64,000 bases of DNA from Arthrobacter citreus. Its GTDB lineage: Bacteria; Bacillota; Bacilli; Bacillales; Bacillaceae_G. Location of the stretch: NCBI GenBank assembly GCA_013200995.1, contig CP053688.1, positions 2,232,001 to 2,296,000 of the forward strand. The letters run 5' to 3'. A program made the translations under genes and the position numbers. The notes below the pieces were generated by a model that was not told the DNA's origin, made no database searches, and worked only from the letters and a program-made list of their open reading frames with translations. Shown here one piece after another: positions 16,548-25,376 of this stretch (the first letter of the stretch is position 1; the number at the start of each line of letters is the position of its first letter).

Positions 16548-16745
16548 CTATATTTCATAGTGTTTATACAATTCTTCTTTATTGGCGAAGTGTCGATAGA
16601 AAGTAGCTCTGTTGATGTTTGCACGATTCGCTATTTCCTTAACATAAATATTTTGTAATTCCTTTTCCCTTATAAGTTCAGTAAATGCATCAATAATTAG
16701 ATTTCTAGTCCTAGTAATACGAGGATCTTCAAATTTTCGAATCAT
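16548..16745 (-). pseudogene. Truncated TetR-family regulator (DNA-binding domain only)
   Basis: I prefer ATG 16745 (MIRKFEDPRITR) with GGAG 9 nt upstream over TTG 16760. The 65-aa product contains the complete TetR helix-turn-helix (IYVKEIANRANINRATFYRHF) but stops six residues after it. Full TetR proteins are about 190 aa. The downstream 50 bp lead directly to yhgE and hold no remainder of the ligand-binding domain, so the C-terminal two thirds were deleted. It may be non-functional, or a DNA-binding fragment. Confidence 0.7.
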
Positions 16746-16992
16746 GTTTTCCATCTCCAAGTTAATGATTTATTACTTAAAAACTAAAATCATCAAGTAT
16801 AAGGGATGCGTGCTGCAACTTCTTTAAAAGCCCCATAAACATATCCATAGTAGTCTGCTCTCAAACTAATCATCTCCAATTTATTTATTTGCAACTTTAT
16901 TATAAAATCCGTAATTCATAATGTATAATACATATTAAACTATAGAATCATGCCGTTTGGTCTATGCGAAAAAATGAAAGGTGATATATGCA
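16746..16992. other. Divergent intergenic region tetR remnant / LysR
   Basis: About 250 bp of AT-rich sequence containing the LysR promoter region. A 24-codon minus-strand frame (16803-16877) is present, but its GGAG abuts the ATG. No other feature is visible. Confidence 0.4.
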
Positions 16993-17892
16993 ATGGAATT
17001 ACTTCAACTCAAATATTTTCAAACAGTTGCAAAACTTGAGCATATTACTAAAGCTGCTGAAGTTCTGCAAATAGCTCAGCCATCATTAAGTAAAACCATT
17101 ACTAGATTAGAAAATGATCTAGGTGTTCCACTTTTTGATCGTCAAAACCGACAAATTAAGCTAAATCATTTTGGAAAAATGTTTTTAAATAGAGTTAATA
17201 AAGTATTAATGGAATTAGAAGAAGGCCAGAGAGAAGTTCAAGAACTTGCGGGTTTAAAAAATGGGAGTATTACATTAGCTTCATCAATTTCAAGAATTTT
17301 ACCTGATTTGGTGAGTGGATTTATGAAAGTTTATCCAGATGTGCATTTCAAACAGGTCATTAAACCAATTTCAAAAATGAAAAAACAACTAATTAATGGT
17401 GAAATTGATTTATGCATTTCATCGCTACCAATTGAAGATGAAGACATAGAGTGGGTTCCGTTAATTAAAGAAGATATTTTCTTAATTATCCCCCCAGGTC
17501 ATCATCTATCTGGTAGAAATTCAATCGATTTAATTGAATTAAAAAACGAAACATTTGTCTCTTTAAACGAGGGATTTGGTTATAGGGATTTTACTGATAA
17601 ATTTTGTGTGAATGCAGGGTTTATTCAAAACGTATCATTTGAGGTAGACGAACCATTTGCCATCGTAAGGTTCGTAAATCAAGGGCTGGGTGTCGCATTT
17701 ATGCCTGTTTTAGATTGGACAACTGTGACAGAAAATATCCCGGATCGTATTCGTATAAATGATGATTCGTGTCAGTTAACAATTGGACTTGGTTGGTCAA
17801 AAAATAGATATATATCATTAGCAGCTCAAGATTTTAAAAAATACGTTATTGAATATTTCGAAAAAATTTCATTGGGATTAAAAGAGTTGTAA
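16993..17892 (+). CDS. LysR-family transcriptional regulator
   Basis: ATG 16993 (MELLQLKYFQTVAKLEHITKA) with AAAGGTGA upstream is preferred to the in-frame GTG at 16981. The 299-aa product has the LysR winged HTH (residues 1-60, with AAEVLQIAQPSLSKTITRLE) and a type-2 periplasmic-binding-like effector domain to the end. It is a single gene between the tetR remnant and the convergent subtilase. No neighbour target is obvious, and a self-regulated or distant role cannot be judged. Confidence 0.92.
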   Translation: MELLQLKYFQTVAKLEHITKAAEVLQIAQPSLSKTITRLENDLGVPLFDRQNRQIKLNHFGKMFLNRVNKVLMELEEGQREVQELAGLKNGSITLASSISRILPDLVSGFMKVYPDVHFKQVIKPISKMKKQLINGEIDLCISSLPIEDEDIEWVPLIKEDIFLIIPPGHHLSGRNSIDLIELKNETFVSLNEGFGYRDFTDKFCVNAGFIQNVSFEVDEPFAIVRFVNQGLGVAFMPVLDWTTVTENIPDRIRINDDSCQLTIGLGWSKNRYISLAAQDFKKYVIEYFEKISLGLKEL

Positions 17893-17931
17893 ATACATTT
17901 ATCCAACTGTTGTTTACTTGATTTAATCCCC

Positions 17932-17962
17932 AAAAAATGAAATGGACTTTTTCATTTTTTTT
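17932..17962 (+). terminator. Weak A/T terminator after LysR
   Basis: AAAAAATGAAA / TTTTTCATTTTTTTT, plus-strand, about 40 nt after the stop; A-T pairs only. Confidence 0.45.
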
Positions 17963-17980
17963 CTAGATTAAACTACATAA

Positions 17981-18030
17981 AAATACCCGAATAATAGAAA
18001 TTTTTATTTCTACTATTCGGGTTACTTTTC
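17981..18030 (-). terminator. Bidirectional terminator between LysR and the subtilase
   Basis: ACCCGAATAATAGAAA (17985-18000) pairs with TTTCTACTATTCGGGT (18007-18022) with one mismatch. T-rich flanks lie on both sides, so it can serve both convergent genes. Confidence 0.8.
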
Positions 18031-18123
18031 TTATATTTTCTATTTTATGTGAACAAACGATCTAAACCATTCTATTTAATGTAGGAAATCTATTACTCAA
18101 TTTATAAATCTGTCACTTACATA

Positions 18124-21100
18124 TTATTGGATTCCCAACTCTCTCTTAATGTCATCAATCGTTTTACCTTTATATTTCTTTTTAGGTTTCGAAGAACTAG
18201 AAACTTTTAAATTTTTACTTAAATAATTTTTCAAGATATAACCAAAGTCCTTTTCATTTACAGTTCCATCAAAGTTAATATCTGCACTTCTTTTATTCGT
18301 ACCCCAATAAGTTTGGACTGTTAATGCATCTAATATATCGATCACATTATCCCCATTAACATCTCCAGCAAGACCAATATTAAAGTTTCTGTATTCCCAT
18401 GTACCTTTTAATAAGCCATCTTCTTCCCTACTTAAAATGACATTATTGACTTCAGTAAAATGACCAGGTACTTCCATCACAATTTTATAAGCTTGTTTAG
18501 TCGCTGGTATATTTTTTATTTTGAAAGCACCAACATTTTTAATTTCTGCTGGATACATCGTTCCATCAGATGATAGTGCATAAACTTTAGCACCAATCGT
18601 ACTAAACTTGTAGTGTATAAAATCAGGTGTACCAAATTGTGTATTCACAAATGCTTCAGGCAATATATTACCTTCTACAGTCGAATGTGTAGGTATCAAT
18701 TTAAATTTTTCTAAGCCATAGGAATTCACTGAAACTAGCTCACTTTTATTTGATTTTTTCGCATTAAAATTATACATCTGAAAATCATCATTTCGAGCAT
18801 AATTCTGATCATCTATAACTTTAAACGTAACATCTAAAAACGGGGTGTCCCCATCTAAGCCAGTGAAGTTCTCTTTTTCAATATAAGCTCCTACGTTTAC
18901 ATTCCCGGAGTTAGAAACAATCGGTTCTTTTAAATTTACTTTCCCTCCTTTTTGCTCTGCAAGATCTTTGAATGCTTGGTTTACTTCAACTTTTTCGAAT
19001 TGATAAAAGGTAGGGCTAAATTGAACGTCCATTTCTCCACCCAAAAATTGTTTCATATTTTTTAAATCAATCGTCATCTTTATTTCATCGCCAAGTTTAA
19101 CAGATTGTTTATTATATCTGTTCACGGCATACTCGGTTCCTTTTTTCATAAATACAAATGATGAAACTTCATTTCCTGCAGTACCCAAATCAAATGCATA
19201 TGTTCCTAAAATGTAAGGATACTCTTCAAACGCATCTTGATATATATTAAATTCAAACTCACCATCATCTTTTGGTTGTAAAAGATGCGGTTCAAAGAAA
19301 TTATTATTTTCATTTAAACTTACTGTGTTAGAGCTTTGTGTAACATTATAACCTTCCTCTTGTAATATTTTAACTGTTTGATCCGTAACCTTACCATTTA
19401 CTTGAAATACATTGTAACCATTCTTCTCTGTTAACATGTCCTCTGAAATTTCTACCACACCCGGCTTGATATTTTCATAGAGTAATTCAGGTGGAGTATT
19501 ATCAACTATTGCTAGATGGTCTTTTGAGTATGATTTTCCTTTCTCATCTGTTGCAACCATTTCCAGAATATATTTTCCTTCAGGTACTTCAATATAGTCT
19601 GCACTTATTGGATTTTTAGGATCATTTGTAAATGGATAGATTTGTCCAGAAAAACCGTTTGAAGTATAATAATCTAGGTCTGGTAAAAGATTAGTAGCAT
19701 TGATACTTCCAACATATCCTAATGGTTCACCTGACTCATTTTTTAATAAAATATCGATTTGTTTTACTGGACTATTCAATTTAAAATATAGATCCATCCC
19801 CGTGAATCTAAATTGATGAATATATGGATCATTCGTCATTACTGGTCGATCTGGCGATACATAATCAATTCCTTTTTCTACAACTCTAATTGCAAAAGGA
19901 ATTTTGAAGCCCTCAGCAGGATCCTTACTATTTGTTACATGTATATAGCCTTCATAACGTCCTGTTTTTGCACTTGCTGGTACTTGGATTTTTGCTAAAA
20001 TCTCTTTTGATTCTCCTGCACCAACTTTTAAAGATTTGACGATATTAAGTTTTAGGCCATTTTTCACACCATCTTGTACATTAGTGCTTTCTCCATGATA
20101 TTCTACTTCAAATTGATAAGTTTTCTCTTTATTATCATGATTTTGAATCAAAATAGTACGCTTGTCTTTTACTGAATTCTTACCTTCATAATGACTCCCG
20201 AATGAAATAGATGCAGTTTCTTCATTTATTTCAACTTTTGTATTATCTTCCAGTATTTCTGTCTTATCTAACACTTTAATAGATGTTTTGGAATGCACGG
20301 CCTGATATGCATCTACTCGTCCAGCTCCTGCTTCATATACTGAATAATGTCCCTTTAAATCGTCTGCTGAATTCATAAGTGCCGCCTTAACATCAAATGG
20401 CGAATAGTCAGGATGCTCCTGTAATATAAGTGCTGCTACACCTGTAACGTGAGGAGTTGCCATCGATGTTCCGTCCAAACGTAAATACGCAGTATCATAA
20501 TTCACTCCATCTTGTGGATTGTTTATATACTCTGGAACAGTCGAGAAAATTGATACGCCTGGTGCAACTAAGTCTGGTTTAATATCATCATTGCCAAATA
20601 CAGGTCCACGAGAGCTGAAATCAGCTAAATGATCTCCTTCAGTATTTGTATTACTTAAAGTTTCAAATGAAAGCGATTTTTCATCTAACGTTTTTAAACG
20701 TTCTCCCCCTTCTTTTGAAATTCGGAATGAAGGAATGAATGAAGTGCCTTCTCCTAAGAAAGTGGATATTTCACCATCAACATTGTTATAAATAACAACT
20801 GCCTTAGCTCCAGCTTTAGCGGCATTTTTTATTTTTTCATCAAAGGTAATTTCCCCGCGCTCGATCAAAGCTAGTTTTCCCTTTAAATCTTTACCGTTAA
20901 AATCATTTTCGTAACCAAGACCTACATTAACGATTGGTATGGATTGACCCGTTAAGTCTTCTATTCGATCAGTAAAGTTTTTAGCTAGTAATTTTAAATT
21001 TGGAATCTGAAAATCTCCTATTTTTGCTTTAAAAGTAGGGATAGCCATTGAAACATCACTTGCACCCACTGTTATACCTAAAGCGGCTGAACCAGGTGAC

Positions 21101-22305
21101 CCGATAGTTTTTTCATTAGGTCCGGAGTTACCCGCTGCAACTACTGTAACAATGCCCGATAACATTGCGTTGTCTACTGCAACAGAAATTGGACTTAATG
21201 GATCATTTACCTCTGTTCCAAGTGACATATTAATTACATCCATTTCATCATGAATGGCTTTATCAATTGCTGCTATTATACCGTCAGTAGCTCCCGTTCC
21301 ATATGGACCAAGTACCTTATAGGAATATAAATCTACATCAGGTGCAACTCCTTTAACCGCATAGTCTACTTTATTCTTCTTTTGAGCAGCAATAATACCT
21401 GCTACATGTGTACCATGCTCAGTATAATATGGACTTCCAGAATAATAATCTATTTCATCTTCTCCAGAGTTTTTCCAGTCATCATATGTAGTTTCCATAG
21501 GATCTGCATCATTATTAATAAAGTCCCAGCCTTTTACTTTATTTGGATCAATCGTTTTTGGGTCGACTCCATTCTGTGCTCGATACCCTTTATAGACTCC
21601 TGTTAAATCAGGATGATTGTAGTCAATACCTGTATCAAGGACACCTACTTTAATTCCTTGTCCCATGATATTTTCTGCATGCAGCTTGTCCACTCCGATT
21701 TGTGGAATGCTATCTGACATCTTTAGCTGTGCACTTTCTTTTGTTTCTTTTGAAAGATCAAGCTTTATTTCTTTATCATCCCACACTCGTTTGACGACAC
21801 CGGATTGAACAAGCTCTTTAACAGCAATACCAGGAATTGTCATAGCTACACCATTTATTGCATTTCGATATTCCTTTGTGATTTTTATATTACTCACATC
21901 ATATTCAATTGTCTTTTTGCTTTTCATAGACTGAACATATTTTGTAAAAGTATTATGATTCTCTTCAACTTTTTCATTCACATCATAAGTGTTAACTGAT
22001 TTACCTTCAGACTTTTGTTTTAGTGCTGTAATTGCTGATGGGGCCTCTTTGAACTCGACAATGATTTTTATGGGCTCTTTAGTGTTTACGTTTATATCCG
22101 GTGAAATGATAAAACTTGGAGCAGCGTTTAATTGCTTCAATACACTTCTTTGTTCGTCAGATAGATTCATTAGAATTTGGTCTGAATTTTTATTGTTTGT
22201 TAGCTCTGACTTTGCAAACACATTATACGGAACAGTAGATGATAATAACATTCCTGTTACAAATAATGTCCTTGTAATTTGAATAATAGATTTTTTCCTT
22301 CTCAT
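18124..22305 (-). CDS. Secreted multidomain S8 subtilase with cohesin-like and dockerin-like modules
   Basis: ATG 22305 opens a 1393-aa precursor with a signal peptide ending near PYNVFAKS. An I9-like propeptide (about 75-190) follows. The S8 domain carries GVLDTGID (Asp near 218), HGTHVAG (His near 298) and GTSMATPH (Ser near 612), with a PA insert near 440-520. This is the layout of B. subtilis Vpr. Then come an Fn3-like domain (about 660-800) and a cohesin-like beta-domain (about 1065-1170, starting GDEIKMTIDLKNMKQFLGGE). Next is a short carboxypeptidase-regulatory-like stretch (MEVPGHFTEV). The protein ends in a dockerin-like pair of Ca-binding loops (DVNGDNVIDILDAL; DINFDGTVNEKDF) and a Lys-rich tail with YKGKTIDDIKRELG. 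There is no sortase signal. Confidence 0.92.
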   Translation of the reverse strand: MRRKKSIIQITRTLFVTGMLLSSTVPYNVFAKSELTNNKNSDQILMNLSDEQRSVLKQLNAAPSFIISPDINVNTKEPIKIIVEFKEAPSAITALKQKSEGKSVNTYDVNEKVEENHNTFTKYVQSMKSKKTIEYDVSNIKITKEYRNAINGVAMTIPGIAVKELVQSGVVKRVWDDKEIKLDLSKETKESAQLKMSDSIPQIGVDKLHAENIMGQGIKVGVLDTGIDYNHPDLTGVYKGYRAQNGVDPKTIDPNKVKGWDFINNDADPMETTYDDWKNSGEDEIDYYSGSPYYTEHGTHVAGIIAAQKKNKVDYAVKGVAPDVDLYSYKVLGPYGTGATDGIIAAIDKAIHDEMDVINMSLGTEVNDPLSPISVAVDNAMLSGIVTVVAAGNSGPNEKTIGSPGSAALGITVGASDVSMAIPTFKAKIGDFQIPNLKLLAKNFTDRIEDLTGQSIPIVNVGLGYENDFNGKDLKGKLALIERGEITFDEKIKNAAKAGAKAVVIYNNVDGEISTFLGEGTSFIPSFRISKEGGERLKTLDEKSLSFETLSNTNTEGDHLADFSSRGPVFGNDDIKPDLVAPGVSIFSTVPEYINNPQDGVNYDTAYLRLDGTSMATPHVTGVAALILQEHPDYSPFDVKAALMNSADDLKGHYSVYEAGAGRVDAYQAVHSKTSIKVLDKTEILEDNTKVEINEETASISFGSHYEGKNSVKDKRTILIQNHDNKEKTYQFEVEYHGESTNVQDGVKNGLKLNIVKSLKVGAGESKEILAKIQVPASAKTGRYEGYIHVTNSKDPAEGFKIPFAIRVVEKGIDYVSPDRPVMTNDPYIHQFRFTGMDLYFKLNSPVKQIDILLKNESGEPLGYVGSINATNLLPDLDYYTSNGFSGQIYPFTNDPKNPISADYIEVPEGKYILEMVATDEKGKSYSKDHLAIVDNTPPELLYENIKPGVVEISEDMLTEKNGYNVFQVNGKVTDQTVKILQEEGYNVTQSSNTVSLNENNNFFEPHLLQPKDDGEFEFNIYQDAFEEYPYILGTYAFDLGTAGNEVSSFVFMKKGTEYAVNRYNKQSVKLGDEIKMTIDLKNMKQFLGGEMDVQFSPTFYQFEKVEVNQAFKDLAEQKGGKVNLKEPIVSNSGNVNVGAYIEKENFTGLDGDTPFLDVTFKVIDDQNYARNDDFQMYNFNAKKSNKSELVSVNSYGLEKFKLIPTHSTVEGNILPEAFVNTQFGTPDFIHYKFSTIGAKVYALSSDGTMYPAEIKNVGAFKIKNIPATKQAYKIVMEVPGHFTEVNNVILSREEDGLLKGTWEYRNFNIGLAGDVNGDNVIDILDALTVQTYWGTNKRSADINFDGTVNEKDFGYILKNYLSKNLKVSSSSKPKKKYKGKTIDDIKRELGIQ

Positions 22306-22328
22306 ATCGTACCTCCATATTTTCTATC

Positions 22329-22345
22329 ATTTCAAAATGTGAAAT
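22329..22345. promoter_or_regulatory. Palindrome upstream of the subtilase start
   Basis: ATTTCA-AAATG-TGAAAT, a perfect 6+5+6 dyad 24-40 bp upstream of the subtilase start codon. It is reminiscent in layout, not in exact sequence, of boxes recognised by RRNPP regulators such as PlcR. Whether the adjacent regulator binds it is unknown. Confidence 0.4.
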
Positions 22346-22539
22346 AATAACTTTCTTTACCTACAAATAAAGTATAAATCTAATTGAATTTTCTGTTAAT
22401 TGGAATAATAATTCGATAATAGCACCGTTTTTTCAACACTTCAGCGGGGAATTTGTGGAATAATCACGTTTTTTAGATTAAAAACTTGGGGTAATTTTTA
22501 TTAAAAATAGATATTTATATTTTAATGTTGTATTAATAA

Positions 22540-22578
22540 AAAAAAAAAAACAACTGTAGTTCTCAGCTGTTTTTTAAC
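22540..22578 (-). terminator. Terminator of the RRNPP-type regulator
   Basis: Minus-strand AAAAACAGCTG / CAGTTGTTTTT-type stem with one mismatch, followed by a run of at least ten T; 21 nt after the stop at 22599. The remaining gap (22346-22539) is AT-rich leader of the subtilase with no visible gene. Confidence 0.75.
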
Positions 22579-22598
22579 AATTTTATATTATTAGCTTA

Positions 22599-23672
22599 TT
22601 AAGCACTTTTTTTCCCTTTAACTTTTAAATATATATTTTTTAATTGCACATAGTTATTTGATTTTTTATTTTGAATTGATCCGAGTTCTGCTTTTAACAG
22701 TTTAATTGCTTCGTTAAATTGCTTTAGTTCAATATGAGTATCAATAATGAATTTTATCGTATGGTAATAAGTATTTGTATTGATTTGTTTAAACTGCAAT
22801 GACTGATGGTAAAACTCTAATGCCCTTTGAAAATTACCTTGTTTGTGATTCAAAAATCCAAAATTATGAAGGATTAATCCTCTTACATTTGTATCTTGAA
22901 GTAATTCTGAGCAATTTAAAATGGACGTAAGTATCTTCTCCGATTTTTCAAACTCACCAAGATAGATTAAATTAATCGAAAGGCCAGCCTTCACATGTAA
23001 AATTCGAATTACATTACAATTATCTTGTAAGTAAGGTAGAACCTTATATATGTAATGGATCGATAAAGAATGTTGATCTAAATTCCCATGCATTACGGAT
23101 TTATAAAAATAAAAATCAGATACTTTTTCACTGTATTGATCTGCTTGGGACTCTAAACGACTGAGAATTTCCAATGATTTTTCAAACATTTGTATTTGTC
23201 CATTATAAATGGCCTGTAAAAATTCCCATAAAAATAACTCAAAAGGATTAAGTTTCGTAATATTTTTTATCATCTTTTTAGACTCTAATTCAAACTCTTG
23301 GATCCTAGATGTAAACAATAAATATCGTAACTTAAATAACTCGAAAAGATAAATTAAATCCGTGCATTGTATATAGTCGCTATGATTTAATACTTCTTCA
23401 TATAATTCGTCTGCTTTCACTCTATGTATGCGTTCCATTGCATCATAAAATAGAGTTAACTTTTCCTTTAGAACATGGTACTTTTTGTTTTCTTCTTCAA
23501 TCGAAACTTTTAATCTCTCACATAACAATTGCAATGTTTCATCACTAGCTACAGCATTAACATTATTTTCTATTTTACTTAGATGAGTAATTGAACAAAT
23601 ACCCGCACAAAGCTGTGCTTGCTTCATTTTTTGCTTCTTCCTGTGGTAATAAATTATTTTTCCAATGGACAT
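22599..23672 (-). CDS. RRNPP-type (HTH plus TPR) quorum-sensing-like regulator
   Basis: ATG 23672 is preferred (GAGGTGAG upstream; the in-frame TTG 23675 is one codon earlier). The 357-aa protein has an HTH_3 domain (residues 5-60, IGKIIYYHRKKQKMKQAQLC then HLSKIENN). About 290 residues of degenerate TPR helices follow, with clear repeats at LRGLILHNFGFLNHKQGNF-like and FNEAIKLLKAEL positions. This is the architecture of PlcR, NprR, Rap-related and AimR proteins that bind short secreted peptides. No obvious propeptide gene is adjacent. Its nearest downstream gene is the secreted subtilase, as NprR has nprA, so control of that gene is an attractive guess. Confidence 0.85.
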   Translation of the reverse strand: MSIGKIIYYHRKKQKMKQAQLCAGICSITHLSKIENNVNAVASDETLQLLCERLKVSIEEENKKYHVLKEKLTLFYDAMERIHRVKADELYEEVLNHSDYIQCTDLIYLFELFKLRYLLFTSRIQEFELESKKMIKNITKLNPFELFLWEFLQAIYNGQIQMFEKSLEILSRLESQADQYSEKVSDFYFYKSVMHGNLDQHSLSIHYIYKVLPYLQDNCNVIRILHVKAGLSINLIYLGEFEKSEKILTSILNCSELLQDTNVRGLILHNFGFLNHKQGNFQRALEFYHQSLQFKQINTNTYYHTIKFIIDTHIELKQFNEAIKLLKAELGSIQNKKSNNYVQLKNIYLKVKGKKSA

Positions 23673-23983
23673 CAAGACTCACCTCAACATTTTGAATATT
23701 CAATTACTAAGTATACTACATTAATAGTCGTAAATTTGAGGGACTAAAGAACAAGTTTAATATAGGTAAATCTTGGATAGATCAATAAACAAATAAACAG
23801 CTCTTTATCTACACCATTTTTTGCTAAATAGACTTTGTTCCATCAAAAAAAATAATCGGTTTTGTTACTAATCTATAATTTGTCTATTCGTAATAGGATA
23901 ATATGGGTCATTCAGTAATATTAATTAGTAAAGATGTAAAATTGAGATTCCAATAAATGAATTTTGAAAGTTGGTGAAAATTA
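23673..23983. other. Divergent intergenic region regulator / aminotransferase
   Basis: 311 bp of AT-rich sequence separating the RRNPP-type regulator from the beta-alanine aminotransferase. It must hold both promoters. I see no riboswitch, no -24/-12 element and no credible small ORF. Confidence 0.4.
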
Positions 23984-25357
23984 GTGAATGATAAAACTGT
24001 AAATAAGACTTATTCTACTTCTCGATCTAAAGAAGAGCTGATTGAACTAGATCAAAAATATGTATGGCATCATATGTCCCCTCACAACCCAAACCCATTG
24101 GTTCTAGTATCTGGGAAAAATAGTACCGTTACTGATATTGATGGTAAAAATTATTTAGATGGTATGTCTGGATTATGGTGCGTGAATGTAGGTTATGGTC
24201 GCGAAGAAATTGCTAAAGCTGCAGCTGAACAAATGCAAGCAATCCCTTACGTTCCTATGTCCCAAGGCAATGTTCCTTCTATTCTATTAGCAGAAAAGTT
24301 AAATGAATGGCTTGGTGGGGATTATCGCATTTTTTATTCTAATTCTGGATCAGATGCAAATGAAGTAGCTTTTAAAATTGCTAGACAATACCATCAACAA
24401 AATGGGGAACCTTTACGTTATAAATTTATTTCAAGATATCGTGCTTATCATGGGAATTCTATGGGGGCTCTAAGTGCCACTGGTCAAGCTAATCGCAAAG
24501 TAAAATATGAACCTCTTTCTTCAGGTTTTCAGCACGTGGCACCTCCTTATTGTTATCGTTGCCCTTTTGGAAAAACATATGGTGATTGTGGCATTCAATG
24601 CGCAAAAGCAATTGAGGATGTTATCAATTATGAAGGTGCTGAAACGATTGCTGGCATTATTATGGAACCAGTAATTACTGGCGGAGGAGTTATTGTACCT
24701 CCAGTTGAATACGTAGCAAAAGTTCGAAATATTTGTGATAAATTTGGTATTTTACTAATTGTCGATGAAGTTATATGTGGCTTTGGCCGCTCTGGAAAAC
24801 ATTTTGGACATCAAAACTTCGGAATAAAACCCGATATCGTCACAATGGCTAAAGGAATGACAAGTGCTTATTCTCCACTATCAGCAACTGCCGTAAGAAG
24901 CGATTTATATGAAGTATTTAAACAACCTGGTCCGGATAATCACTTTCGTCATGTAAATACATTCGGTGGAAATCCTGCCTCATGCGCGGTTGCACTTAAA
25001 AACTTAGAAATAATTGAAAATGAAAATTTAATAGAACGTGCAGCCTATTTAGGTGATGAGCTTCGTAAAAAATTGGATAGTTTACTAACTTATAAAAATG
25101 TTGGAGAAATCCGCAGTTTTGGTTTTATTGCAGGAATTGAGCTTGTTGAAGATAAAAAAAGTAAAAAGCCTGCTAGTCCAGAATTAGTATTAAAAATAAT
25201 AACTGAATGTAAAGCACACGGATTAATAATCGGTAGAAATGGAGATACGGTTCCTGGCTACAACAATATCCTCACACTTTCTCCTCCATTTACTACAACT
25301 GATGAAGAGATTGATTTTATCGTAAGTACATTAAACAATGCATTCTCAAACCTATAA
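23984..25357 (+). CDS. Class III omega-aminotransferase, probably beta-alanine:pyruvate type
   Basis: GTG start at 23984 with GGTG upstream. The 457-aa PLP enzyme has the class III features YSNSGSDANEVAFKIAR, RYRAYHGNSMGALSATG and LIVDEVICGFGRSG, with the PLP lysine in TMAKGMTSAYSPL (near residue 290). Two close cysteine groups, CYRCPF and CGIQC, lie near residues 185-205, as seen in several omega-aminotransferases. The semialdehyde dehydrogenase follows 19 nt later and the uracil-degradation operon converges on it. Conversion of beta-alanine to malonate semialdehyde is therefore the likely reaction. Confidence 0.85.
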   Translation: MNDKTVNKTYSTSRSKEELIELDQKYVWHHMSPHNPNPLVLVSGKNSTVTDIDGKNYLDGMSGLWCVNVGYGREEIAKAAAEQMQAIPYVPMSQGNVPSILLAEKLNEWLGGDYRIFYSNSGSDANEVAFKIARQYHQQNGEPLRYKFISRYRAYHGNSMGALSATGQANRKVKYEPLSSGFQHVAPPYCYRCPFGKTYGDCGIQCAKAIEDVINYEGAETIAGIIMEPVITGGGVIVPPVEYVAKVRNICDKFGILLIVDEVICGFGRSGKHFGHQNFGIKPDIVTMAKGMTSAYSPLSATAVRSDLYEVFKQPGPDNHFRHVNTFGGNPASCAVALKNLEIIENENLIERAAYLGDELRKKLDSLLTYKNVGEIRSFGFIAGIELVEDKKSKKPASPELVLKIITECKAHGLIIGRNGDTVPGYNNILTLSPPFTTTDEEIDFIVSTLNNAFSNL

Positions 25358-25376
25358 TAGTTCGAGGTGATATTCT

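Noticed and set aside
16803..16877. 24-codon minus-strand ORF (MISLRADYYGYVYG...) between the tetR remnant and LysR
   Set aside because: The GGAG abuts the ATG, so spacing is poor, and no neighbour suggests a role. It could be a gene fragment, but I cannot support it.
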